64,000 nt of DNA from Arthrobacter ramosus (lineage in GTDB: Bacteria; Actinomycetota; Actinomycetes; Actinomycetales; Micrococcaceae): positions 1,302,001 to 1,366,000 of the forward strand of contig NZ_BAAAWN010000001.1 of NCBI RefSeq assembly GCF_039535095.1, in the 5' to 3' direction. Made by a program: the position numbers and the translations under genes. Shown one piece after another: positions 27,401 through 34,990 of the stretch (positions are counted from its first letter, which is position 1; each line of letters opens with the position of its first letter). The notes beneath the pieces are model-generated. The model was not told the origin of the DNA. It saw only the letters and a program-made list of their open reading frames with translations, and ran no database searches.

Positions 27401-28880
27401 CGACCCGGCCCACGACCTTGGCGAAGCGGACAGTCCGATTTTCACGACGCGTGCTCTGGAGCTTGCGTTCCCAGTACGCGTCGAAAAGTCGGAGACTGTT
27501 GACGAACCCGAGTGCGTTAGCTTCGTCGGCTATCGTGGCGAGCAGGGCCAGGTGCAGGGGCACACGCAGAATATCGCGCTGAAGGGGTGTCAACGTCGTC
27601 GCGGGCAGTCCAAAGTCTTCTACGGCTCGATCTACCTGTCCGTCTGACAGCGGTGGAATCGAAAGGACCGAGGTTCCTCGGCGATCTCTGAGGCGACGGA
27701 TCCTGTAGTCGTTCTCGACGTCGAACTGGCGGGTCACGAGAACCACATGCAGGTTTGGGATCGCAGCGGATTCAAGGACCAATTCTGCGACCACTTCGAA
27801 ATTGTCGGGAAGTCGACCGGACACGAGACTGACGGCATCGACCTGATCTACGACGAGGAACGCGGGATGACCGTCAGCGGCCGCGGCCAGCGCCGCGACG
27901 GGAGACATGCCCAGCCCGAGCTGTTCCCCGAGTGCTGCGGCCGAAGAGAGGGACCCGCAACGGTCGAGCCGAAACACCAGAACTGGCACCCCGTCTTCCA
28001 CCAGTTTCTGCGTTGCCTCGTGGAGCACTCCGGTCTTGCCGCCGCCTGCCACCCCGACGACGAAATGCGCCCTTTCGTCGGCCGTCATGAGGGAGCGGAG
28101 TTGATCCGCTTCTTCGCGGTGGATGACCGGCTGGATCAGCTGCGATCCGGTTTGGCCTATCCATTTGGCGGTCAGGTCGCTGACTTTGTCCGCGAGCCCT
28201 CGCTGGCTGGCTGCCAGACGGGAGCGGAGCCCATAGGAGTGCAAGGCGCCAAGGATCCGCTGTGCCGTGAGGTCACGGTCGAAGCTGTCGTCGAGAATTT
28301 CGCCAAGGACTGCCCTGCACTGGGCTCCCGGGCTCCCCTCGAGTAGCATCTCCGCAAACACGGCGTTGCTACCGGCGAGCTCGATCTCGTCAATGGTCCG
28401 AACGTAGATTCTGCCCAATATGCGGTACGCGTTTTCTGGACTGCCGTAGTGGTTCCCCAGCTTGACGAAGAGCGTGTTGGACTTCTCAGGCGGCGTGGTC
28501 AGGATGAACGAACTGTAGTCGCTAGAGTTCCGGATCTGGTCCGTCAGTTCCTGAAGCGGACGGAACGGGGTCATCGAGACGAAATGGTAGTCACGCCCCG
28601 CCTCCGCATGCAGGCGCGCTTTGTCCCAGACCCCCCGGCTGTTGAGCTGGCCATAGCTCCACTCGTTGGCAACGCCGACCTGTCGCTTGACCTGATGGGC
28701 CTCAACGGTACCGTCTGATCGCTTGAAGATGAACTCGACACCGGAGCCGAGTTCTCCTATCGGTTCGACCCGCACCGATTCGCCGCGGCCAGCCAAGACG
28801 TCGAGCATACGTGCCACGGTCCACGCGCCCTCATAACGGTTGCCGATCTTGTCAGCCTCACCGCCCGGTCGAGGGTTCAT
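24417..28880 (-). CDS. Avs-like defence protein: N-terminal nuclease-like domain, STAND NTPase, C-terminal helical repeats
   Basis: This 1487-residue protein begins with a PD-(D/E)XK nuclease-like domain (GNRYEGAWTVARML at 13-26, VEFIFKRSDGTVEAHQVKRQ at 48-67 with Q-V-K as the core). A STAND-type NTPase follows: Walker A VGVAGGGKTGVL (275-286), Walker B AFLVVDQVDAV (340-350). The last 900 or so residues are HEAT/armadillo-like helical repeats, for example ARAGAAHEAAYRLSHTTDPA. This three-part layout matches antiviral STAND (Avs/AVAST) proteins, where the repeats sense a phage protein and the nuclease then cuts DNA. CAGGAGAG precedes the ATG. A frameshifted small gene ends 20 bases upstream on the same strand. 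I cannot assign an Avs subtype. Confidence 0.8.
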   Translation of the reverse strand: MNPRPGGEADKIGNRYEGAWTVARMLDVLAGRGESVRVEPIGELGSGVEFIFKRSDGTVEAHQVKRQVGVANEWSYGQLNSRGVWDKARLHAEAGRDYHFVSMTPFRPLQELTDQIRNSSDYSSFILTTPPEKSNTLFVKLGNHYGSPENAYRILGRIYVRTIDEIELAGSNAVFAEMLLEGSPGAQCRAVLGEILDDSFDRDLTAQRILGALHSYGLRSRLAASQRGLADKVSDLTAKWIGQTGSQLIQPVIHREEADQLRSLMTADERAHFVVGVAGGGKTGVLHEATQKLVEDGVPVLVFRLDRCGSLSSAAALGEQLGLGMSPVAALAAAADGHPAFLVVDQVDAVSLVSGRLPDNFEVVAELVLESAAIPNLHVVLVTRQFDVENDYRIRRLRDRRGTSVLSIPPLSDGQVDRAVEDFGLPATTLTPLQRDILRVPLHLALLATIADEANALGFVNSLRLFDAYWERKLQSTRRENRTVRFAKVVGRVAQVISERQELSVPLGVLDDEDLALDASILVSEQVLIRDRDRIAFFHEGFFDYAFARQWLNRGQTLLGFLWGDPQELFRRGQVRQILVHLRSSEPQRFLDEVTDLLESDQIRFHIKDACLGVLGALTDPNSSEARLAVEIARDSPELRTRLWDHTRTPVWFERLDSDGYVADWLQGGHEDQRRAMELMGTAAKTMPDRLAVVLQDHRNAEQYPAWLRWIVRFADLGASQRLVEVLLQGIREGCFDDNSADFWFVANQAGTRHPQLGLDLVSAFLIDRPGSLEPDANGRIGSLKSSDYFATGVVRHIAAADPLPFCHKFLPYALKVMAATADPEVAGEGPIPDAHFCNPFSFRGSNTDLDDFIFTSLSDALAQLAVTDPEEIRPLLATLAADPHAGAQRLLYEALKSNGPEYADMATSVLLEGRHRLLCGNNSDSVWTTRQLLTAISPHLTDQQFIQLETVISELRFQWERRSPGRPAFSLLSALQEDRLSDVGRRRLGELRRAYGMNQPTKPDSIIRGTVVPPISSDAAGRMDDSNWLRAMGKHSKGFEALFPFRGGAGELAQVLQEQTRLDPDRFARLALQLTHETHPAYANAILLGLNAAGDLGDPSMVFAAVRHIASLGHAETDQLLGMALRPHLKVAPLDIVDLLCGRVIAAAAAVRADPPAVATSEERVDDESGRDIWTRGLSTTRGSLVDVLADLVAHDIDGARTVAAAPAMARLARDPSLPVRACTARLIHASLRYARSTAIDAFTKLIDAGDALFASPPVTRLLVAMGYEDPDLVKPLIGRMLEASSAGARKAGGRLAVLAALEWSARAHLDTLLGRRDPEARAGAAHEAAYRLSHTTDPATAADVLRAMMNDEQEGVQAAAAEMAIALRGHRLQPHEGIVGNLISSAAFVHALPQLLITLERAPDRIDRLVLRCAQRFVRSLGPLAADLSTGAAGDAQQVGRLVVRGLAQSRSTDKRSALLDVLDDLLRIGAYGVDTLISDSERPS

Positions 28881-28899
28881 CGAAATGCTCTCCTGAAGA

Positions 28900-29300
28900 T
28901 TAGCGGTCGGGGGCTCGGGTAAGGCGAGCGGCCTCCGGAAGTGCGCGTGTTAAGAAGTGTAGGCGAGGTAAGCGGCTGCGGTCGGAGAACCAGGCCGCCA
29001 AGGAGTGGGCATGCTTCCGGAACTCCACTGACTTGAGCTCGTGGAGGTCCAAGGTGATAGCCGGACACCCCAGTTGCCTTGCCGTCGGACAAGCGTCAGG
29101 GTCGTATCGCCCTCGACCGCGACCGGTTCCTTGCTCCGCAGGAAGATTTGACCTTTGTATGGTCCTGTTGAACGAACCGACCGCTTGGGGCCGAACCCAT
29201 CGATGTCCAAGTCGAAGGGGTGGCCGTTGCCCATGCGATTGGCTTCGATGGCCGCCGATACCCCGTTGCCCAAGGCTCCAAAGAACAGCGGCCACGACAT
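28900..29300 (-). pseudogene. Frameshifted small gene directly upstream of the Avs-like gene
   Basis: An ATG at 29300 opens MSWPLFFGALGNGVSAAIEA and stays coding-like to GNWGVR, near 29060. The signal then passes to another frame (ITLDLHELKSVEFRKHAHSL) and ends at a TAA at 28900. The span is one base short of a multiple of three, so a single lost base (a G in the CGGCT near 29060) would restore a protein of about 133 residues. It ends 20 bases before the Avs-like ATG, so the two would share a transcript. I recognise no family. A sequencing error is possible. Confidence 0.5.
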
Positions 29301-29658
29301 CACTTTCTGTAGGGAACAGAGCGGGTGCATCAGCCGTCGCTTTTCGAGCGCCAGTGAGCCAGCTGTGCTTTCGGCTTCCGGGCCGGGTTTGGGCGCGGCG
29401 ATCCAGGTTAGCCGTTGTGGGACCTTTCCTATATGCCTTTGTACTTATCTTTCATCTTCCGGGCCCGGATCTAGTAGGCGACCATCGAAGCTTTACCATT
29501 TCGCCGTCCACGGCCAAGGGTTGAGGCTGTCGAGACCTGAGGATCCGGCCCGATTCGTTCCGCAACCGTTCGGGACGTCCAGCGTCGGTCAGGAATTTTT
29601 TATCGGAACAGTTAGGTGCGGCATTTGTTGCACGGACTTATGTGAAGGAGTCAGGGGT
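29301..29658. other. Intergenic stretch with a degenerate repeat
   Basis: I see no gene in these 358 bases. They hold copy B of the AT-rich repeat and the probable promoter of the small gene and Avs-like protein. The right end follows the ApeA-like stop. Confidence 0.45.
29399..29465. repeat. Degenerate ~70-bp AT-rich repeat, copy B
   Basis: The partner of 19790-19860, 9.6 kb away in the same orientation. Shared blocks include TGTGGGACCTTT, CTTATCTTT and CTTCCGGGCCC. On the minus strand it lies about 100 bases before the small frameshifted gene that leads the Avs-like operon. Confidence 0.5.
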
Positions 29659-31116
29659 TCAAGCGTGGTCTTCGGGTTCGACCGTTGCCGCGTTTCGAAG
29701 GTCTGACAGTTGTTCCATGGATTCATATTGGCCCTGGATTAATGCCAGCCTGAAACCATCAGCGCCGACTTTCATTTTTATGGTGCGATCGTCAAAGCCG
29801 ATGGCTTTGAGCCAATGAGCTTCGAACAACATGGTGCAGATGAGGGTTGCGACGCGGGTCGCTCGAATGTCGGTTGTCAGGACGACTGACTCTTCGAGGC
29901 CGTGAGCCACGATGTTTCTTACCCGGGCAACATGTTTGGGCCAGTCGGTCTTGTTTATGAGGCTAGAAACAGGGTTTCCAACGCCTTGGTCAAGTCGTCT
30001 CAAGCGATCTTCCAGCGTGGGATTTCCCCGGTCGTTTAAGAACTTCCTTAGGTCGCGCCGGAGTCTGGAATTTCCTATGCCTGCGTCCTTCAACGCTTCG
30101 CTCACCTGCACGGCGATTGGCGTCTGTTCAGGTGCGGCCGCGTCCGGGTGTAGAACTCGGTCTAAGGACTCGACCATCTGGGCGGCCGTTGTGCACCGAA
30201 CGAGGTCCCCGGCGGCCCTGTGGCTGACCAGGCTAAGGTACTGATCCATCGGAAACTGGAGGCGTGGGACGGCATCAAATACTTTGGGAATCTGGACGGC
30301 GAAATCGAAATCATTTAGCGAATGCTTTGTCAGGACTCGCTGATCGGAGCTGGCAGCGCGCGGCGCGAACGAAGTCCTCATCGTGACCCACGAACTTGTG
30401 GGATCTTCGTGATCACCTTCGGTCTCCCATTGAGTGTTGGTCAGCCTAATGAAGGACAATCCAGAAAGTTGTCCGGTGGCGGAGACGACTAGGATTTCAA
30501 GTGGTTTTAGCCAATCGGTGAGTAGTCTTTCGATGGATATCGGTTCTGGGAAGTCCAACTCGAAGCGACTTGTGCTCTGAAGGGAAACGGCGACACCGGG
30601 GGTCGTCTCGGACGCAGACGTACAGACGAGGCGAATGGCCACTCCATTGTGCTCGGCTTCCAGAATCTGGTCGGGTTGGAGAACGATTGAGGTGACGTGA
30701 CCGTTGAGATCTCGATCGACCGTATGGCCTCTCCAACCCGTCCAGGAGTCTTGGTCCCAAAACTGGACTCGCACATTCGTGAAGTTCAGTTCGTCTTCGG
30801 AGAGCCACAATCCTTCGAACGTGTACTTCGGGTGGATGCGGCAGTCCATCAGCTCGTTCATGCTGAAAGAACCGGAGCGGTACCTGTTGCCGACGGCAGT
30901 GGTAGCTGTCCCAAAGACGTCACCGTGCAAAAGTTTGAACTCGCTGCTTGAGGCCTCGAAGTCAGCAGGGTGAAACGCGTCCCAAGAACTATGAAGCCGC
31001 AGTTCAGGCTGTCCGTTACTCAAGATCTCATAGGCGCCGTGAACAGGATGAATGCGTTCTGTATCCGAACTGCGAAACCACCTCGACGGGCGAACTGATG
31101 TTGGCGAAGTCGTCAT
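29659..31116 (-). CDS. apeA: ApeA-like HEPN anti-phage protein
   Basis: This protein of about 485 residues resembles ApeA. An N-terminal beta-rich domain (for example ELRLHSSWDAF and LLHGDVFGTATTAVG) is followed by a C-terminal helical HEPN domain with VARVRNIVAHG, where RNIVAH (about 400-405) is the R-x4-H RNase motif. ApeA proteins are single-gene anti-phage systems thought to cut RNA on infection. I chose the ATG at 31116, preceded by GGAAGAAAAG; ATG at 31128 and 31164 are in frame. It lies 75 bases after a 680-residue membrane protein on the same strand, which suggests a two-gene unit. Confidence 0.72.
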   Translation of the reverse strand: MTTSPTSVRPSRWFRSSDTERIHPVHGAYEILSNGQPELRLHSSWDAFHPADFEASSSEFKLLHGDVFGTATTAVGNRYRSGSFSMNELMDCRIHPKYTFEGLWLSEDELNFTNVRVQFWDQDSWTGWRGHTVDRDLNGHVTSIVLQPDQILEAEHNGVAIRLVCTSASETTPGVAVSLQSTSRFELDFPEPISIERLLTDWLKPLEILVVSATGQLSGLSFIRLTNTQWETEGDHEDPTSSWVTMRTSFAPRAASSDQRVLTKHSLNDFDFAVQIPKVFDAVPRLQFPMDQYLSLVSHRAAGDLVRCTTAAQMVESLDRVLHPDAAAPEQTPIAVQVSEALKDAGIGNSRLRRDLRKFLNDRGNPTLEDRLRRLDQGVGNPVSSLINKTDWPKHVARVRNIVAHGLEESVVLTTDIRATRVATLICTMLFEAHWLKAIGFDDRTIKMKVGADGFRLALIQGQYESMEQLSDLRNAATVEPEDHA

Positions 31117-31191
31117 CTTTTCTTCCATTGAGTTGGGTGAGTCGCTGAAACGAGTGAGAGGCAAAGGCGCCCCGCATTGCCCTTCGTGGGG

Positions 31192-33234
31192 TTAAGGCTC
31201 AGTAGTTACGTTGGATGGCGTCGGTAGCCCGGCTGGATCGGGGACCGGCGCGGACGGCAGATCGCTTGCAGTTTCGGGAGCATGATCCGGCTCAAATTGA
31301 ATGGGAGTAGGCCAGGCAAAGCCGCGCCTCATACTTGGAAGTGTCCGCGGGCGATGGCGCCACATCCATCCCGCAAACGATAGCAGCACAACAACGCCTG
31401 AGATCAGTCCCATCACGGCCCAAGGACCCCAGAACCCGAGGGCCGCAGCTTGCCGCAAGGGTGTGACGAGCCATTCGCCACCCATCCCCGGAGAAAGTGT
31501 TTTTACTGATTCGAGAAGCTGCCCGAGAGTAGGAATCCCCACTATGACAGCAACCACGGTTGCGGCGAGGGTTATCCACCACGAACGCCTTGCTGCCTTG
31601 GCGTCGCTGAGGGTCGAATGGGCCATACCAGCTAGGTCGAGTGCGGTCTCGATAGTTGGCCGGATTTGGTCCGCTCCGAGCTCCTGCAGAAGGTCTTTGA
31701 CAATCATTCGGGATTCGCCCGCACGAACATTTCCTTGTCGGAGTTCCGAGAACAGAAGAATTGCGTCTTTGTAGCGCTGCCGGAGCTTTCGTTCGCCGAG
31801 GGACATTCGAGCGACTTGCTCTTCCATTGCCTCCAGGCGTTTGTACAGAAGCAGCGCATACTCGATGACGAGGACCGTGTTGAGCTCCGAAATACCAAGG
31901 GGCGGCTCTCCTTCCCACTGGAAGTAAGCCGCTGACCCCAGACCAGTGAAGAGTGAATGGTCTGCTCGAAGCGAGTAATCTTGCGGATCTTTCACGTGGG
32001 CGGCGATTTGGGCGGGACTCGCCCTCAGCGCGATGCGGAGAACGTCTTCGCGATGCCGCGTGCGCCATTGGGCCGGTTCGCAGCATACGTCGGGCTTAAT
32101 GATCGCCAGCGGGTACAGAATCCAGCTGGAGCACCCCTGTCTCAGAGCGCCCATGACGGCGTAGAGGTTTGCGAAAACGGCCTCGTGCAGGGACACCGGA
32201 TGCGGGTGGTCGATACGTGCGCGACGAGCCCCAGCGTCCAGTTCATCGGCCCACTCCGTGACTCTGTCTTCCCATCCGCTTCCGACCAGGAGGGGTTCCG
32301 CGACCTCGGAGCGCACAATGCGCGGGGCATGGCCGCTCATGAGGTCGAGTACTTGGTCAGTTGTGAGTGGACCTTCGGTTCGGAGAGCGACGCTTAGCTG
32401 AACGGCTCCGCTTTCGTGGAGGAGCAGGCGCGGTTCGAAGACGACCTCCTGCTCAGCTTCCACCCCGGGGACCTTGAATTCGTGGTAGCTCTCCCGGAGC
32501 GCGACCCTGACGAATCGGTCCTCATTGTGGCTTCGGCCCCCGAAGAGGGTGGAATCGATAGCACGCTCGGCTGCGGAGACGAGTTGCTGGCCCAAAATCA
32601 GTTCCTCGGCTTCGTCGAGGGTCTTTTCAAGGCTGTAATCTTCGTTGTCTGACTCTGGATCTGAGGGAAGTGATTCCAAATCGGAGTCGTCTGGACGTGG
32701 AGCATCCGGGGTCGCGTCACCACCACTTTTGCTTTTGCGCACAAAACGGATGTTCGGGAGAACTTTCCAAATACCGAATATCGGGTGCTTGAGAATGAAG
32801 AACAGCAGGGGCAACAGTGTCTTTTTCGAAGACAGTTTTTCCAAGTCGGCAACCACTCGCGGGTACCATAGAGCCCGGAGATGAAGCAGGCCCAGTTTTG
32901 GGTGCCGCCAGGCAAATGAGAGACCGGCATCCCAGGTCGCCATCTTCGCTGCGTGCTGATAATCACGATTCATCGCTCGAGCGCGAAGCAAGCGGCCAGC
33001 CACTGGCCGCAGACGGTTGGGAACGCGGATTGCCGTCTCGGAAGGCCAAGCTGCAGCCAAGCCCAAGTCAGCGGCCAGCAGCTTCCTTGATGCCCTCACG
33101 ATGTCCATTCTCCGTGATAGCTGCGTTGTCAGCGTAAAGTGCACCGTGGCCGAGGCGAAATGCGCGTCGTGCTGAATCGGCTTTTTGTTTCTTGTCCGGT
33201 TCCATCTCTGGGTTCGCGTGGTTCCTGGCAGCAT
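31192..33234 (-). CDS. Unknown protein with two C-terminal membrane helices, paired with the ApeA-like gene
   Basis: This protein has up to 680 residues and I do not recognise its family. The first 180 residues are basic and helical. An acidic patch (about 195-225) follows, then a mixed region rich in Arg and Glu (about 225-540). Two transmembrane helices (roughly 550-572 with WWITLAATVVAVIVGIPTLG and 600-625 with AVMGLISGVVVLLSFAGWMW) and a Pro-rich cytoplasmic tail close it. The first 42 residues look doubtful; ATG at 33108 (MDIVRASRKL) is a likely alternative. Its position just upstream of an ApeA-like HEPN gene suggests a membrane sensor or effector in the same defence unit. Confidence 0.7.
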   Translation of the reverse strand: MLPGTTRTQRWNRTRNKKPIQHDAHFASATVHFTLTTQLSRRMDIVRASRKLLAADLGLAAAWPSETAIRVPNRLRPVAGRLLRARAMNRDYQHAAKMATWDAGLSFAWRHPKLGLLHLRALWYPRVVADLEKLSSKKTLLPLLFFILKHPIFGIWKVLPNIRFVRKSKSGGDATPDAPRPDDSDLESLPSDPESDNEDYSLEKTLDEAEELILGQQLVSAAERAIDSTLFGGRSHNEDRFVRVALRESYHEFKVPGVEAEQEVVFEPRLLLHESGAVQLSVALRTEGPLTTDQVLDLMSGHAPRIVRSEVAEPLLVGSGWEDRVTEWADELDAGARRARIDHPHPVSLHEAVFANLYAVMGALRQGCSSWILYPLAIIKPDVCCEPAQWRTRHREDVLRIALRASPAQIAAHVKDPQDYSLRADHSLFTGLGSAAYFQWEGEPPLGISELNTVLVIEYALLLYKRLEAMEEQVARMSLGERKLRQRYKDAILLFSELRQGNVRAGESRMIVKDLLQELGADQIRPTIETALDLAGMAHSTLSDAKAARRSWWITLAATVVAVIVGIPTLGQLLESVKTLSPGMGGEWLVTPLRQAAALGFWGPWAVMGLISGVVVLLSFAGWMWRHRPRTLPSMRRGFAWPTPIQFEPDHAPETASDLPSAPVPDPAGLPTPSNVTTEP

Positions 33235-33587
33235 CTACCTAGCCTAGGATGTACTCGCCTCCCCGCTACGCATTCGAGTCGACCCGGACTGAGGGGGCAT
33301 ATCCGCGAGAGATCTGAACGCGCAGAACTCGGATTCCGGAGTCTACCGTTAACCGTGTATATTCCTGATCCATTCGATCACGTCAGCGGCATTCGCATGC
33401 CTCCGGCGGGTCGTTATTTGTGCAGCGTCGAAGGAGAAACGTGGCACGGCGGGGCGATCGACAACCGCGCTGATTCGGGGACGGGTGGTTCCCCCCTGCT
33501 ACCTGCTACGGCCGGACATCGACGTCACTTCATGGCGAGAATGCCCGTACCAGCCCTTGGCAACGGTCTCTGGGGCATGATGGGTGC
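33235..33587. other. Intergenic stretch between divergent defence and repair genes
   Basis: I see no gene in these 353 bases. They should hold the divergent promoters of the membrane-protein/ApeA-like unit and the SRAP gene. No TCGAAC-N4-GTTCGA LexA box is visible. Confidence 0.45.
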
Positions 33588-34298
33588 ATGTGTGGACGTT
33601 ACGTGGTCGCCCGGGCGATCGGTGATCTTCTGGCTGCCTTCGACATCGAAGAGTCCTACGTCGATGAGTTGGAGCCTTCCTACAACGTGGCGCCGACTGA
33701 CACGGTTCCGCTGATTCTGGACCGGAGTTCGGGAGAGGGCGCCCCCGTGACGAGGAAGCTAGTGACCGCCCGGTGGGGTCTGGTGCCTTCGTGGGCCAAG
33801 GACCCCAAGGGCGGCGCGAGGCTCATCAACGCCAGGGTGGAAACCGTCACCGAGAAGCCTTCCTTCCGCAAAGCCGCGTCGGCCAGGCGCGGTCTGCTCG
33901 TCGGCAACGGTTACTACGAGTGGGAGAAATCGCCGGGCGGCAGAAAGATCCCAACCTACTTGCACGGCCTCGATGACGAGATCTTGGCTTTCGCTGCGTT
34001 GTTCGAGAACTGGCCGGATCCGTCCCTGCCGAATGATCATCCGGACAAGTGGCTTCGGACGGCCACCATCATCACGACGGCGGCGCCGGACGCGCTTGGG
34101 CATATCCATGACCGGACGCCGCTGATCGTGCCGCCGGAGATGTTTTCGGATTGGCTGGATCCGGAGACCACCTCCGAGGTCGATGTACGTGCGCTGCTGG
34201 ATTCCATGCCCGAACCACACTTGGTGCCTCGGGTCGTGAGCGACAGGGTGAATTCGGTGAGGAACAATGGCCCTGAGCTTATCCAACCGGCCGATTGA
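33588..34298 (+). CDS. yedK: SOS response-associated peptidase (SRAP, YedK/HMCES family)
   Basis: This 236-residue SRAP-domain protein crosslinks to abasic sites in single-stranded DNA and protects them. MCGRYV at the N-terminus provides the catalytic Cys2 after removal of Met. LINARVET (about residues 80-87), GYYEWEK and HIHDRTPLIV (about 170, where the family usually has HxRMP) are the other landmarks. The usual length is about 220-250. Two small genes follow closely on the same strand, the second an HNH nuclease, so this may be a DNA-damage operon. Confidence 0.93.
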   Translation: MCGRYVVARAIGDLLAAFDIEESYVDELEPSYNVAPTDTVPLILDRSSGEGAPVTRKLVTARWGLVPSWAKDPKGGARLINARVETVTEKPSFRKAASARRGLLVGNGYYEWEKSPGGRKIPTYLHGLDDEILAFAALFENWPDPSLPNDHPDKWLRTATIITTAAPDALGHIHDRTPLIVPPEMFSDWLDPETTSEVDVRALLDSMPEPHLVPRVVSDRVNSVRNNGPELIQPAD

Positions 34299-34304
34299 GG
34301 CAGA

Positions 34305-34472
34305 TTGCAGGATGTGGTGGTGGACGACGTGGAGCCGAAGTCTTTTGAGCTCACGGACGAGCAGGTCGCTCTTCTGCCTCCGTCCACGGGGGCCCAAGGC
34401 GAAAGTCCCCGCGAAAGCCGGCTGGCCCGAAGGTCGATCCTCCGGAGATGTTGGTCCCCAACGAGCAGATGA
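34305..34472 (+). CDS. Possible small protein between SRAP and HNH genes
   Basis: A 55-codon frame from TTG at 34305 (GTG at 34314 also possible) contains VEPKSFELTDEQVALLPPST. Its TGA overlaps a possible ATG of the HNH gene (ATGA). The acidic N-terminal part looks coding, the basic end less so. No family recognised. Confidence 0.35.
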   Translation: MQDVVVDDVEPKSFELTDEQVALLPPSTGAQGESPRESRLARRSILRRCWSPTSR

Positions 34473-34990
34473 CTGACGAAATGTGGGCTGCTTGGAACTG
34501 GCCTGCCGATCATGTCAGGCTACCCTCGGACAAGAGGACTGTGGCCTTGAGCTTGTGGCGCAGAGACGGGAACATCTGCCAGGTCTGCGGGTTGAAAGTC
34601 GACATTATCCTCCGCAACCGGCAACCGGCGATGGCAAGCGTGGACCACATTATGCCCCTGCGTCGCTACGCGCCGAAGTACGAAACCGATCGTCTGAACG
34701 TCTGGGGCAATGTCCGGCTGTTCCATCTTTGCTGCAACACCGCCCACGCCGACTTCGATGCAGAGTGGATTGCCGTCGCCGACGACCGGAAGATGCTGCG
34801 GTTGGCAGTTGAGCAATTCGAAACTACCGGCTCCTGGCTGCCTCCGAAGACCGGGTTCCTGCAGCTTGAAGCGCCGCTTGTGACCCCGGCTTGGCAAGAA
34901 GAAGCAACCAACGGGCGGCCAACCGGTTCCTTTGGTGAGGAGTGGACTACGCCGGAGTCGTCCGCAGGTCCGGGTGACCGGACAAAATAG
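34448..34990 (+). CDS. HNH endonuclease domain protein
   Basis: This protein of up to 180 residues has a zinc-coordinated HNH fold: CQVCG (about 41-45), the catalytic ASVDHIMPLRRY (about 60-71) and LFHLCCNTAH (about 92-101), which supplies the second Cys pair and the final His. Such proteins are nicking or double-strand endonucleases. ATG at 34448 and 34469 are both possible. The last 44 bases overlap the 3-prime end of the convergent dnaE2 gene. Its place after SRAP suggests a repair or defence role. Confidence 0.8.
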   Translation: MLVPNEQMTDEMWAAWNWPADHVRLPSDKRTVALSLWRRDGNICQVCGLKVDIILRNRQPAMASVDHIMPLRRYAPKYETDRLNVWGNVRLFHLCCNTAHADFDAEWIAVADDRKMLRLAVEQFETTGSWLPPKTGFLQLEAPLVTPAWQEEATNGRPTGSFGEEWTTPESSAGPGDRTK

